Of a DNA stretch of 64,000 bases, positions 9,837-18,351 are shown piece by piece. This stretch comes from JBBSBL01 sp963735885. Lineage in GTDB: Bacteria; Actinomycetota; Thermoleophilia; Solirubrobacterales; Solirubrobacteraceae. The stretch's first letter is position 1. Every line of letters starts with the position of its first letter. The notes under the pieces are model-generated. The model was not told where the DNA came from, ran no database searches, and was given only the letters and a program-made list of their open reading frames with translations. The translations under genes and the position numbers were made by a program. The stretch spans positions 248,001 to 312,000 of the forward strand of contig CAVTMP010000004.1 in the NCBI GenBank assembly GCA_963735885.1. Reading direction: 5' to 3'.

Positions 9837-11387
9837 CTATCGCACCCGCACGCCCACCTCGCGGCTGCGCACGCCGTTCCAGGCGAGGCGCACGACGCCC
9901 GAGCGGGGGAACGCGACGCGCGGCGCGACGATCCGGTTGCGCGTGATCACCGTGGAGAGCGTCGTCCAGGCGGACGTGCCCGCGGCGCGGAACTCCACCG
10001 CCGCCGTCTCCGTCCCGCCCCGCGCGCCCGCCCGCAGGAACCCCCACACGAGCAGGCGGCCGCCCCGGCGCACGCCGGTGGCGGGCAGGTGGACGGGCAG
10101 GCGGTAGGCGTCGTAGGCCGGCTTGCGCGTGCCGTCGGGGTACTCGAGGCCGGACTGGAAGCTCGACCAGCGCAGCGAGGCGGGAACCCCGGTGCGGGCC
10201 GGGTCGTCGCTCAACAGGTACTGCGACATGGTCCGCACCCGCGGGTTGCGCTGCGCGATCCACTCCGCCTGGTCGATGTAGGCGGCCTGGCGCGCCGGCG
10301 TGGCGAACGCGAACGGGTCCGGCGGCCGGGTCTGGTAGCCGTACTCGGTGAGGTAGAGGTCGAGGCGGCGGGAGGAGTGCCAGGCCCGCAGCGCCCGCCG
10401 CAGGACGCTCTCCAGGCGCGGCAGGTCGGCCAGGGTCGCGACGTTCGGGTCGCGCTGGCGCACGTCGGGCGCGGCCTGCTGGGAATAGGGGTGGTGCGAC
10501 CACCCGGTCATCCGGAAGAGGACCGGGTGCGCGCGGCGGAACCCCGCCGCCGAGGGGCGTGACGGGCAGCCGATCGCGGTCGCGGAGCGGCCGCGCAGCG
10601 GGCGGTAGCCGCCATCGACGCAGTACAGGGCGCGGATGAAGCGCAGCGGCTTGATGCCGAGCGCGGCGCCGGTGGCGTCGCTGCCCTTCGGCGCGAGATC
10701 CGCGATCAGGATCGTGTCCCCGCCGTGCCCGGTGTGCCCGAGGGCCGCGTACGCCGCGTCGGCCTGGGCGCGGTAGGCGCGCGGCGCGTAGGGCCGGCCG
10801 CCGACCGACTGCGGCGCGAGCCACTGCCCGAGGTTCGGCTCGTTGGCCAGCGACCAGTAGCGCACGCGCGGCAGCGGCGAGCTCGCCCCGGACGGGACGT
10901 AGCCCCCGGAGTAGCGGCGGCCGAGCGCGGTGACGAAACGGCCGAAGTCGCGCGCGCTCGGCTTCCAGGTGTCCTGCAGGAAGCGGCTCGAGGCCCGCCC
11001 GGTCGCCCAGCGCGGCGCCGGGGCGGTGACGTTGAGGTTCAGCCCGATGCCGCGCGCCGCGGCCCCCCGCACGAGCGCGTCGTACGGCGCCCAGGCGCTC
11101 GCCGGGTAGTCGGCCGGATCGGCGCCGTCGAAGCCCGCGGGGCGCCGGGTCGCGCCGGCACCGGGCGCGAGGCGCTTCCACAGCGCCGTCACGCGGATCC
11201 GGTCGACGCCGAATCCCTTCAGCTCGTCGAGCGTCGCGGCCGCCATGCCCTCGCCGCTCTGGACGAGCTCGCGATCGGCCTGGAACGTGGACTCGGGCAG
11301 CGCGGCGGCGGGGCTCGGCGCGGCGGCGAGGACCGCCAGGGCGGCGAGGGGGCCGATGAGCGTGCGGGGAGATCGAAGTGCGGGCAT
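9837..11387 (-). CDS. Secreted glycoside hydrolase-like protein (clan GH-A type barrel)
   Basis: 516 aa with a signal peptide (Arg-containing n-region, hydrophobic LIGPLAALAVLAAAP, cleavage near residue 29). Residues ~35-400 look like a beta/alpha barrel. VRYWSLANEPNLGQW puts a candidate acid/base Glu183 after Asn, and LDLYLTEYGYQTRP supplies a candidate nucleophile Glu348, the layout of clan GH-A enzymes (GH5/GH39-like). A C-terminal beta-rich module (~410-516) ends in VRLAWNGVRSREVGVRVR. Start chosen at the ATG giving the signal peptide. A gene caller that accepts the TerC read-through to 10562 would miss this gene. Substrate unknown. Confidence 0.75.
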   Translation of the reverse strand: MPALRSPRTLIGPLAALAVLAAAPSPAAALPESTFQADRELVQSGEGMAAATLDELKGFGVDRIRVTALWKRLAPGAGATRRPAGFDGADPADYPASAWAPYDALVRGAAARGIGLNLNVTAPAPRWATGRASSRFLQDTWKPSARDFGRFVTALGRRYSGGYVPSGASSPLPRVRYWSLANEPNLGQWLAPQSVGGRPYAPRAYRAQADAAYAALGHTGHGGDTILIADLAPKGSDATGAALGIKPLRFIRALYCVDGGYRPLRGRSATAIGCPSRPSAAGFRRAHPVLFRMTGWSHHPYSQQAAPDVRQRDPNVATLADLPRLESVLRRALRAWHSSRRLDLYLTEYGYQTRPPDPFAFATPARQAAYIDQAEWIAQRNPRVRTMSQYLLSDDPARTGVPASLRWSSFQSGLEYPDGTRKPAYDAYRLPVHLPATGVRRGGRLLVWGFLRAGARGGTETAAVEFRAAGTSAWTTLSTVITRNRIVAPRVAFPRSGVVRLAWNGVRSREVGVRVR

Positions 11388-11560
11388 GGGAGGGAGGGGA
11401 GGATGGTGGCGGGGCGGGGCCGTTTCCGCGCCGGTCCCGTCCGTGGGACCGGGGCCGCGGAGGCTGCTCACATCTAACGCCCGGCGCCCCGGCGAGTTTC
11501 GCCTCGCCGTCCTGCGGGGTGGCCTCCGTCGGCCGTGAACCGGGCGCGCGGGCCCTCTCG

Positions 11561-11566
11561 TACACT
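11561..11566 (+). promoter_or_regulatory. -10-like box TACACT for ispG
   Basis: TACACT ends 8 nt before the ATG at 11575, with GGAGGG between. The mRNA is either leaderless or begins within the GGAGGG. Confidence 0.45.
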
Positions 11567-11574
11567 GGAGGGAC

Positions 11575-12862
11575 ATGGCTTCCCAGCGACACGTGACGGT
11601 CGGCGGCGTGCAGATCGGGGGCGGCGCCCCGGTCGCCGTGCAGACCATGACGAAGACCGAGACGGCCAACCTCCAGGCCACGATGGACCAGATCCGGCGC
11701 GTCGCCGACGCCGGCGCCGACGTGGTCCGGGTCGCCGTGCCGCGCGACGACGACGTCGAGGCGCTGCGGACGATCGTCGTCGAGTCGCCGATCCCCGTGA
11801 TCGCCGACATCCACTTCAACCACACGCTCGCGCTCAAGGCGCTCGACGCGGGCGCGCACTGCGTCCGCCTCAACCCCGGCAACATCGGCGGGCCCGACAA
11901 GGTCGCCGAGGTCGCTCGCCGCGCCAACGAGCTCGGCACGCCGATGCGGATCGGGGTGAACTCCGGCTCGCTGCCCAAGCACCTGCACGCGCTCGAGCGC
12001 GAGAGCCCGGTCGAGGCGCTCGTCACCGCGGCGACCGAGTTCGTGGCCCTGATGGAGCGCCTGGACTTCACGAACTTCAAGGTCTCGATCAAGTCGACGA
12101 GCGTGCCGAACACGATCGCCTCGAACCGCCTGCTGGCGGAGCGGATCCCCTACCCGCTGCACCTCGGGATCACCGAGGCGGGGACGAAGTGGTCGGGCTC
12201 GCTGAAGTCGGCCGTCGGGCTCGGCACGCTGCTGGCCGACGGGGTCGGCGACACGATCCGCATCTCGCTCTCCACCTTCCACGCGGAGGAGGAGGTCAAG
12301 GTGGCATGGGAGATCCTGAAGGCGCTGAAGCTCCGCGAGCGCGGCCCCGTGCTCATCGCCTGCCCGACCTGCGGGCGCCTGCAGTTCGACATGGACACCG
12401 TCGTGGCGGACATCGAGAAGCGCCTCGAGGCCTACGCGGACCCGATCGAGGTCGCGGTCCTCGGCTGCGCGGTGAACGGCATCGGCGAGGCCTCGCACGC
12501 CGACTTCGGCATCACCGGCGCGAAGAACGAGGGCCTGATCTTCTCGCGCGGGAAGGCGCTGCAAGAAGGTGCCGACCGAGCGGCTGGTGGACGAGCTGTT
12601 CGCCGAGATCGACCGCTACGCCAGCACGAAGCGGATCGCGGTCGACGCGGCCGAGGCGGCCGAGGGCGCGGAGTGGCTCGAGCGCATCGAGGCCGAGAAC
12701 GCCGGCGAGCTCACGCCCGAGCGGCTCGCCGCGATGGAGGCGGCGAAGGCCGACGGCGAGGCCGAGGACGCCGAGCTGCTCTCGCTCATCGCGCCGCGGG
12801 ACGGGGTGAGGCTCGACGAGTCGGCCTCGCCCACGGCCGGGCGACGGTTCACGCGCGCGTAG
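11575..12862 (+). CDS. ispG: 4-hydroxy-3-methylbut-2-en-1-yl diphosphate synthase, frameshifted
   Basis: Penultimate MEP-pathway enzyme, a 4Fe-4S protein converting MEcPP to HMBPP. TIM-barrel part: VQTMTKTET, VIADIHFNH, RLNPGNIGG, RIGVNSGSL. C-terminal cluster part: CPTCGRLQFD (two Cys) and VAVLGCAVNGIGEASHADFGI (third Cys). The frame breaks at about 12561-12566 (GCGCTGCAAGAAGGTG). Removing one C gives GCG-CTG-AAG-AAG-GTG and continues through VPTERLVDELFAEIDRYAS to the stop at 12860-12862. The rejoined protein is about 428 aa, with an acidic tail beyond the barrel. As the only ispG visible, it is probably functional and mis-assembled. Confidence 0.92.
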
Positions 12863-12867
12863 GGCCG

Positions 12868-14346
12868 ATGCCCTCGGTCGCGATCGTCGGCGCCGGGTTC
12901 AGCGGCCTCGGCATGGCGATCACCCTCGAGCGCGCCGGGTTCGACGACCTCACGGTGTTCGAGAAGGGCGACCGGGTCGGCGGCGTGTGGCGCGAGAACT
13001 CCTACCCGGGGGCGGCCTGCGACGTCCCGTCGCACGTCTACTCCTACTCCTTCGCCCACAACCCCGGGTGGTCGCGGCGCTTCGGGCCGCAGGCCGAGAT
13101 CCTCGCCTACCTCGAGCGCTGCGCCGACGAGCACGGCGTGCGCGCGCACATCCGCTTCGAGAGCGAGGTGCGCCGCGCCGCGTTCGACGAGGCCGCCGGG
13201 CGCTGGCGGCTCGAGCTGGCCGGCGGGGAGACGCACGAGGCCGACGTGCTCGTCACCGCCTGCGGGCAGCTCAGCGTGCCGGCGTGGCCCGCGATCCCCG
13301 GGCTGGACGACTTCGGCGGCACGCTCTTCCACTCGGCCCGCTGGGACCACGAGCACGACCTGACCGGCGACCGGGTGGCGGTGATCGGCACCGGCGCGAG
13401 CGCGATCCAGTTCGTCCCGGCCGTTCAGCCGCGGGTCTCGCGCCTGCACGTCTTCCAGCGCTCCGCCCCGTGGGTGATCCCGAAGTGGGACGTCGGCTAC
13501 CGCCGCGCGTCGCGGGAGGTCTTCGCCCGCGTGCCCGGCGCGCAGGCCGCCGCGCGGCTCGGGATGTGGTCGTTCTTCGAGGCGGCGATCCCCGGCCTGC
13601 TCGGCCGCGAGGCGCTGCTCGCGCCGCTCGCCTGGTCCGGGAAGGCCCTGCTGCGCCGGCAGGTGCGGGACCCGGAGCTGCGCGCGAAGCTCGCGCCGAA
13701 GGACGTGATCGGCTGCAAGCGCCTGCTCATCTCGAGCGACTGGTATCGCGCGATCGCGCAGCCGAACGTCGCGCTCGTCACCGACGGCGTGCGCGAGATC
13801 ACGGCGAGCGGCGTCGTGACCGAGGACGGGACCGAGCGCGAGGTCGACACGATCATCCTCGGCACGGGCTTTCGCTCGCACGACTTCGTCGCCCCGATGG
13901 AGATCGTCGGGCTCGGCGGGCGGGACCTGAACGAGGCCTGGGCGGCGGGCGCCCGCGCGTACCTCGGCACCGCGGTGCCGGGCTTCCCGAACCTCTTCCT
14001 CATGTACGGCCCGAACACGAACCTCGGCGCCGGCTCGATCATCTACATGCTCGAGTGCCAGATGCGCTACGTGCTCGACGCGGTGCGGGCGCTCGACCGT
14101 CACGCGCCGGCGTATCTCGACGTCCGCCCCGAGGCGCTGGACGCCTTCGACCGCGAGCTGCAGGACCGCCTGGCCGGGACGGTCTGGGCGACGGGCTGCG
14201 CGAGCTGGTACGTCGACGAGTCGGGCCGCAACGCGAACAACTGGCCGGGTCTGCAGCTGGAGTATCGCCGCCGCACCCACCGCCTGCGCCCGGCGGACTG
14301 GCGCCTGGTCCGCGTCGCGAACGAGCGCGCCGCGGTCGCGGCGTAG
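12868..14346 (+). CDS. Flavin monooxygenase, Baeyer-Villiger type
   Basis: 492 aa, NADPH- and FAD-dependent oxygenation of ketones or similar carbonyls. FAD Rossmann motif GAGFSGLGMA at about residues 8-17, NADPH Rossmann motif VIGTGASAIQ in the middle. The BVMO fingerprint F-x-G-x3-H-x3-W is present as FGGTLFHSARW. ILGTGFRSHDF and LFLMYGPNTNLGAGS are typical of the class. The ATG lies 5 nt after the ispG stop, so it may be co-transcribed. Substrate is unknown; there is no pathway gene beside it. A generic FMO or N-hydroxylase is the alternative, less likely given the fingerprint. Confidence 0.88.
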   Translation: MPSVAIVGAGFSGLGMAITLERAGFDDLTVFEKGDRVGGVWRENSYPGAACDVPSHVYSYSFAHNPGWSRRFGPQAEILAYLERCADEHGVRAHIRFESEVRRAAFDEAAGRWRLELAGGETHEADVLVTACGQLSVPAWPAIPGLDDFGGTLFHSARWDHEHDLTGDRVAVIGTGASAIQFVPAVQPRVSRLHVFQRSAPWVIPKWDVGYRRASREVFARVPGAQAAARLGMWSFFEAAIPGLLGREALLAPLAWSGKALLRRQVRDPELRAKLAPKDVIGCKRLLISSDWYRAIAQPNVALVTDGVREITASGVVTEDGTEREVDTIILGTGFRSHDFVAPMEIVGLGGRDLNEAWAAGARAYLGTAVPGFPNLFLMYGPNTNLGAGSIIYMLECQMRYVLDAVRALDRHAPAYLDVRPEALDAFDRELQDRLAGTVWATGCASWYVDESGRNANNWPGLQLEYRRRTHRLRPADWRLVRVANERAAVAA

Positions 14347-14409
14347 GCGCGGCCGTCGACCGGTGGCCCGGTTGGACGCCTCCGAGCGGCCGGAGCCCTC
14401 CGGGCGAAC

Positions 14410-14435
14410 GGCCGGCTGGGGAAAGGGGTCCGGCC
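14410..14435. terminator. GC hairpin between convergent genes
   Basis: GGCCGG and CCGGCC arms 14 nt apart lie between the stops of the monooxygenase and the superoxide dismutase. There is no T-run. It is a plausible bidirectional terminator, but such short GC arms arise easily here. Confidence 0.3.
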
Positions 14436-14444
14436 TCCAGCGGG

Positions 14445-15053
14445 CTACGCCCCCGCGGCCTCGAAGCGCCCGGCCACCGTCGGCCAGCTCACGACGTCCC
14501 ACCACGCGGCCAGGTAGTCGGGGCGCCTGTTCTTGTAGGTCAGGTAGTAGGCGTGCTCCCAGACGTCGTTGCCCAGCAGCGGCGTCTGCCCGCCGCTCAC
14601 CGGCGAGTCCTGGTTCGCGGTCGAGACCACGGCGAGCCCGGAGCCGTCGTGGACGAGCCACACCCATCCGGAGCCGAACCGCGCGACGCCGGCGTCCTGG
14701 AAGGTCGTCTTGAACGCGTCGAAGGAGCCGAAGGCCGCGTCGATCGCCGACGCGAGCGACCCCTCGGGGGCGCCGCCGCCGTCGGGCGACATCGACTCCC
14801 AGAACAGCGAGTGGTTGGCGTGCCCACCCGCGTTGTTGCGCACCGGGCCCTGCTTGTCGGCCGGCAGGGAGTCGAGGCTCTTCAGGACCTCCTCGACCGG
14901 CTTGCCGTCCCACTCGGTGCCCGCCAGCGCCGCGTTCGCCTTGTCGACGTAGGCCTGGTGGTGCTTGTCGTGATGCAGGTGCATCGTCTCCTCGTCGATG
15001 GTCGGAGCGAGCGCGTCGTAGCCGTAGGGGAGCGGTGGAACCTCATAGGCCAT
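14445..15053 (-). CDS. sodA: Superoxide dismutase, Fe/Mn family
   Basis: 202 aa cytosolic enzyme dismutating superoxide. N-terminal helical hairpin with the metal His in HHDKHHQAYV and the second His in NNAGGHANHSLFW; C-terminal domain with the Fe/Mn signature DVWEHAYYL (Asp and His ligands) and RPDYLAAWWDVV. Start at 15053 is preceded, reading the minus strand, by AGAGGAGA 6-8 nt upstream, a good Shine-Dalgarno. It diverges from proS. The GGHANH / SGGQTPLLGNDVWEH context is closer to Mn-preferring or cambialistic enzymes, but the metal cannot be decided from sequence alone. Confidence 0.95.
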   Translation of the reverse strand: MAYEVPPLPYGYDALAPTIDEETMHLHHDKHHQAYVDKANAALAGTEWDGKPVEEVLKSLDSLPADKQGPVRNNAGGHANHSLFWESMSPDGGGAPEGSLASAIDAAFGSFDAFKTTFQDAGVARFGSGWVWLVHDGSGLAVVSTANQDSPVSGGQTPLLGNDVWEHAYYLTYKNRRPDYLAAWWDVVSWPTVAGRFEAAGA

Positions 15054-15160
15054 GGTGGTGTTCTCCTCTGGTCGTGCGGATGGTGAAGGGGTGGTTCGCG
15101 GGACTCCGACGGTTCTATCAGAGCGCCCGCGGCCCCACCCGGCCGTCTGCCCGCGGCGGG

Positions 15161-15166
15161 TAGGGT
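15161..15166 (+). promoter_or_regulatory. -10-like box TAGGGT for proS
   Basis: TAGGGT ends 9 nt before the proS ATG at 15176, with no ribosome site between. Candidate leaderless start. Confidence 0.35.
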
Positions 15167-15175
15167 TCACGCCCG

Positions 15176-16858
15176 ATGACCCGCCTCTCCGGCTACTTCC
15201 TGCCGACCGAGAAGGAGGCCCCGGCCGACGCCGAGGCCGTCTCCCACAAGCTCATGGTCCGCGCCGGCCTCATCCGGCAGGTCGGCGCCGGGCTGTGGAG
15301 CTGGCTGCCGGCGGGCTGGCGCATCCACGAGCGCGCGGTGCAGATCGTGCGCGAGGAGATGAACGCGATCGGCGGCCAGGAGATGCTCATGCCGCTCCTG
15401 CACCCGGCCGACCTCTGGCGCCGGACCGGGCGCATCGGCTTCGACGAGCAGTTCACGCTGCAGGACCGCAAGGGCGGCGACTACGTGCTCGCGATGACCC
15501 ATGAGGAGGTCGTGACCTCGCACGTCGCGCAGGTCGTGCGCTCCTATCGCGATCTCCCGCTGATCCTCTACCACTTCGGGCTGAAGGAGCGCGACGAGCC
15601 GCGGCCGCGCGCCGGGGTGCTGCGAACCCGGGAGTTCATCATGAAGGACTCCTACTCCTTCGACCGCGACGAGGCCGGGCTCGCGGCGGCCTACGAGAAG
15701 CACGTCGTCGCCTACGACCGGATCTTCGACCGCGCCGGGCTCGAGTGGTACCGCGTCGAGTCCGACGTCGGGATGATGGGCGGCTCGGCGGCGCACGAGT
15801 ACATGGCGCCGTGTGCCGCCGGGGAGAACGAGGTGGCGCTCGCGCCCGGCTACGCCGCCAACGTCGAGGTGGCGAGCGCGGACCCGCAGCGAGTCGAGCT
15901 GCCGCCGCCGCTCGAGCGCCCGGAGGAGGTCTCGACCCCGGGCCTGACGACCGTCGAGGAGGTCGCGCGGAACCTCGGCGTGGCGGCCGGCGCGCTGCTC
16001 AAGGCCTACGCCGTCGTCGCCGAGGACCGCGGGCTGCTGCTCGTGCTCGTCCGCGGCGACCACCGGGTGAACGAGACGAAGCTCCGCAACGCGCTGGGCC
16101 AGGCGTTCCGCCCGGCCCACGAGGACGAGGTGGCCGAGCGCATCGGGCCCGCCGGGTTCCTCGGGCCGGTCGGCGCGAACGTCCCGGTCCTGCTCGACGA
16201 CGCGGTCGCGGACGGCGGCTACGTGACCGGCGCGAATCGGCGCGACGCCCACCTGCGCGGCGTCGAGCCGGGCCGCGACTTCCCGTTCAGGCGCGTGGAC
16301 GCGCGCGCGGTCGAGGCGGGCGACCTCGTCGGCGGCCGGCCCGTGCGCCTCGAGGCCGCGATCGAGGTCGGCAACATCTTCAAGCTCGGCACGCGCTACT
16401 CCGAGCCGCTCGGCGCCACCTATCTCGACGAGTCCGGGGCCGCAAGGCTGATCCTCATGGGGAGCTACGGCATCGGGCCGGCGCGGATCGTCGCGGCGGC
16501 GGTCGAGCAGACCGCCGACGAGCAGGGCATCGCCTGGCCGCGGGCACTCGCGCCGTGGGACGTCGAGCTGGTCGGCCTCGGGCGCGAGGGGACCGAGGAG
16601 CGCGCCCTCGCCGAGCGCCTCTACGCGGAGCTCGGCGAGGCCGGGCTCGACGTGCTCTACGACGACCGCGACGCCGGACCGGGCGAGAAGTTCGCCGACG
16701 CCGAGCTGCTGGGGGTGCCGCTGCGGCTCACCGTCGGAAAGCGGACGCGCGCCGCGGGGGAGATCGAGGCCCAGGTCCGCCGCGGGCGGGAGGATCGGAC
16801 GGTCCCGCTGGAGGGCGCCGCCGCGGCGGCGGCCGGGCTGTGGCGGACGCTCCCGTAG
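15176..16858 (+). CDS. proS: Prolyl-tRNA synthetase, prokaryotic type
   Basis: Charges tRNA-Pro, class II synthetase. 560 aa. Motif 1 region QVGAGLWSWLPAGWRI, motif 2 block LRTREFIMKDSYSFD, the insertion (editing-type) domain around residues 225-390, motif 3 GSYGIGPARIVAAAVEQ, then the anticodon-binding domain from about 460 (DVELVGLGREGTEE). Length and insertion domain fit the bacterial editing form. The 3' end overlaps the GTG start of the next gene by 19 nt. Confidence 0.97.
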   Translation: MTRLSGYFLPTEKEAPADAEAVSHKLMVRAGLIRQVGAGLWSWLPAGWRIHERAVQIVREEMNAIGGQEMLMPLLHPADLWRRTGRIGFDEQFTLQDRKGGDYVLAMTHEEVVTSHVAQVVRSYRDLPLILYHFGLKERDEPRPRAGVLRTREFIMKDSYSFDRDEAGLAAAYEKHVVAYDRIFDRAGLEWYRVESDVGMMGGSAAHEYMAPCAAGENEVALAPGYAANVEVASADPQRVELPPPLERPEEVSTPGLTTVEEVARNLGVAAGALLKAYAVVAEDRGLLLVLVRGDHRVNETKLRNALGQAFRPAHEDEVAERIGPAGFLGPVGANVPVLLDDAVADGGYVTGANRRDAHLRGVEPGRDFPFRRVDARAVEAGDLVGGRPVRLEAAIEVGNIFKLGTRYSEPLGATYLDESGAARLILMGSYGIGPARIVAAAVEQTADEQGIAWPRALAPWDVELVGLGREGTEERALAERLYAELGEAGLDVLYDDRDAGPGEKFADAELLGVPLRLTVGKRTRAAGEIEAQVRRGREDRTVPLEGAAAAAAGLWRTLP

Positions 16859-17517
16859 CGCCCCCCGAGCCCGCGGCCCGCCGGCCGCTCACCGCCCGGC
16901 GCCTGTTCGGCCTCGACCGCTCGGGGCCGCCACCGCCCGAGACGGCCGCCGGCCAGCCCCTGCGCCCGTGGACGATCCCGAACGCGATCGGCTTCGCGCG
17001 GCTCGCGCTGATCCCGGTGTTCCTCGCCGTCGCCCTCTCCTCGGATGACGGCCAGAGCGCGCTCGCCGCGATCCTCTTCGCGGTCATCGGCTGGAGCGAC
17101 TACCTCGACGGCATCGCGGCCCGGGTCAGTGGCCAGTACAGCCGCCTCGGGGCCCTCATGGACCCGATCACCGACCGGGCGCTGGTGATCTCCGGGATGG
17201 TCGTGTGCTGGCACTTCGAGCTGCTGCCGAGGTGGGCGATCACGCTGCTCGTCGCGCGCGAGGCCGTGATGCTCCTCGCCGGGCAGTACTGCCTGCGCCG
17301 CGGCGTCGAGCTCCGCATCAACTGGCCGGGGCGCCTCGGCGTCGCGCCGGCGATGGGCGCGCCGTTCTTCGCGATGGTCGGGCTCGTCGGGCTCGCCGAG
17401 GCCCTGCTCTACGTCGGGCTGGCGCTCGCCTACACCGCGAGCGTCCTCTACCTGCGCGACGCCCGCCGGCAGTTGGCGGCGCGGCGCTCGGAGGCGGTAC
17501 CCTCAAGCTCAGCTTGA
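16840..17517 (+). CDS. CDP-alcohol phosphatidyltransferase, PgsA2-like
   Basis: Membrane enzyme joining CDP-diacylglycerol to an alcohol (phosphatidylglycerophosphate- or cardiolipin-synthase type). 225 aa. The catalytic motif D-G-x2-A-R-x8-G-x3-D-x3-D is exact: DGIAARVSGQYSRLG then ALMDPITD (about residues 90-111). Five to six hydrophobic helices follow a Pro/Arg-rich cytosolic start. GTG 16840 lies inside proS. Established synteny: in Mycobacterium tuberculosis, pgsA2 stands a few genes before garA and the MerR gene ftsR, as here, which supports orthology with PgsA2. The true alcohol substrate is unproven. Confidence 0.85.
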   Translation: MADAPVAPPEPAARRPLTARRLFGLDRSGPPPPETAAGQPLRPWTIPNAIGFARLALIPVFLAVALSSDDGQSALAAILFAVIGWSDYLDGIAARVSGQYSRLGALMDPITDRALVISGMVVCWHFELLPRWAITLLVAREAVMLLAGQYCLRRGVELRINWPGRLGVAPAMGAPFFAMVGLVGLAEALLYVGLALAYTASVLYLRDARRQLAARRSEAVPSSSA

Positions 17518-17598
17518 CCCTCCGCGCCGCGCGGCTATACTCGCCCGCCGACGGCGCGGATCCCCGCGCCGTCCGACGAGAGGAGCGACCGGCACGTC

Positions 17599-17862
17599 AT
17601 GGACACCTTTCCGGACCTCGGGTCCCTCACCGACGAGGAGCTCAAGGACCTCATCCGCCAGCTCACGGAGGAGGAGATGGAGATCTCCTACCAGCGGCGC
17701 ATCCTCCACGGGAAGATCGACATCCTCCGGGCCGAGCTCGTGAACCGCCTGCGGCGCAAGCACGAGGGCGGCGAGGACGTGATCACCGGCGCCGACGTCC
17801 AGAAGCTGACCGACATCCTCGCCGGCCGGGTCGAGGCGTCGCCCGCCACGGGCGAGGAGTAG
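17599..17862 (+). CDS. RsiG-like anti-sigma factor with single c-di-GMP motif (variant)
   Basis: 87 aa, helical. Residues 26-41 read E-MEI-S-YQ-R-RIL-H-GKI-D. This matches the RsiG c-di-GMP signature E-x3-S-x2-R-x3-Q-x3-D except His37 replaces Gln. In Streptomyces, RsiG bound to c-di-GMP sequesters the sporulation sigma factor WhiG. RsiG there has two motifs on a coiled-coil hairpin, while deep-branching actinobacteria such as Rubrobacter have one motif and form dimers. This protein has one motif, fitting the latter. Residues ~10-55 are a charged amphipathic helix ending RAELVNRLRRKH. It sits between the PgsA2-like and FHA genes. No WhiG is in view, so the partner is inferred. Confidence 0.72.
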   Translation: MDTFPDLGSLTDEELKDLIRQLTEEEMEISYQRRILHGKIDILRAELVNRLRRKHEGGEDVITGADVQKLTDILAGRVEASPATGEE

Positions 17863-17883
17863 CCGGGCCGGACGCCCGCCGCC

Positions 17884-18351
17884 GTGGCCCTGCACTGCTC
17901 AGAGTGCGGATTCGTCAACCCCGAGGGGGCGAACTACTGCCAGCGGTGCGGGGCGTTCATCACCGCATCCGAGGCCACGGGCGAACCGACCACGGCGGCC
18001 TACCGGATCGGCGAGACCGGGGAGATCGAGGCGATCGAGATCGAGGAGGTCGTGTCCGGGGGCGCGGCGCTGGTCATCCGCTCGGGCGGCGGCCGCGCCG
18101 GCGAGAGCTTCCCGTTGGAGGGTGAGCGCATGTCGATCGGCCGCCGGCCCGACTCCGACGTGTTCCTCGACGACGTGACCGTCTCCCGTGACCACGCGCT
18201 GATGGTCGAGCGCGGCGGCGACTGGTGGATCGACGACTGCGGATCGCTCAACGGCACCTACGTGAACCGCTCCCGCATCGAGTCGCGCCGGCTCGAGGAC
18301 GGGGACGAGCTGCAGGTCGGCAAGTACAAGCTCGCCTTCCTCGGGCGATGA
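17884..18351 (+). CDS. Zinc-ribbon FHA-domain protein, GarA-like
   Basis: 155 aa. N-terminal zinc ribbon with two CxxC pairs (CSECG, CQRCG; Cys 5, 8, 19, 22), an acidic linker (EIEAIEIEE), then an FHA domain (~60-150): SIGRRPDSDVFLDD, VSRDHALM, SLNGTYVN supply the phosphothreonine-binding Arg, Ser, His and Asn. GarA in mycobacteria has the same FHA type and genomic place, and controls 2-oxoglutarate enzymes after phosphorylation by PknB/PknG at an ETTS motif. That motif is not visible here, so the switching mechanism may differ. GTG start at 17884. The TGA overlaps the ATG of the MerR gene, so they are coupled. Confidence 0.85.
   Translation: MALHCSECGFVNPEGANYCQRCGAFITASEATGEPTTAAYRIGETGEIEAIEIEEVVSGGAALVIRSGGGRAGESFPLEGERMSIGRRPDSDVFLDDVTVSRDHALMVERGGDWWIDDCGSLNGTYVNRSRIESRRLEDGDELQVGKYKLAFLGR

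Noticed and set aside
12616..14913. 765-codon minus-strand open frame
   Set aside because: Shadow of ispG, the monooxygenase and SOD; Arg/Gly-rich with no conserved motif.
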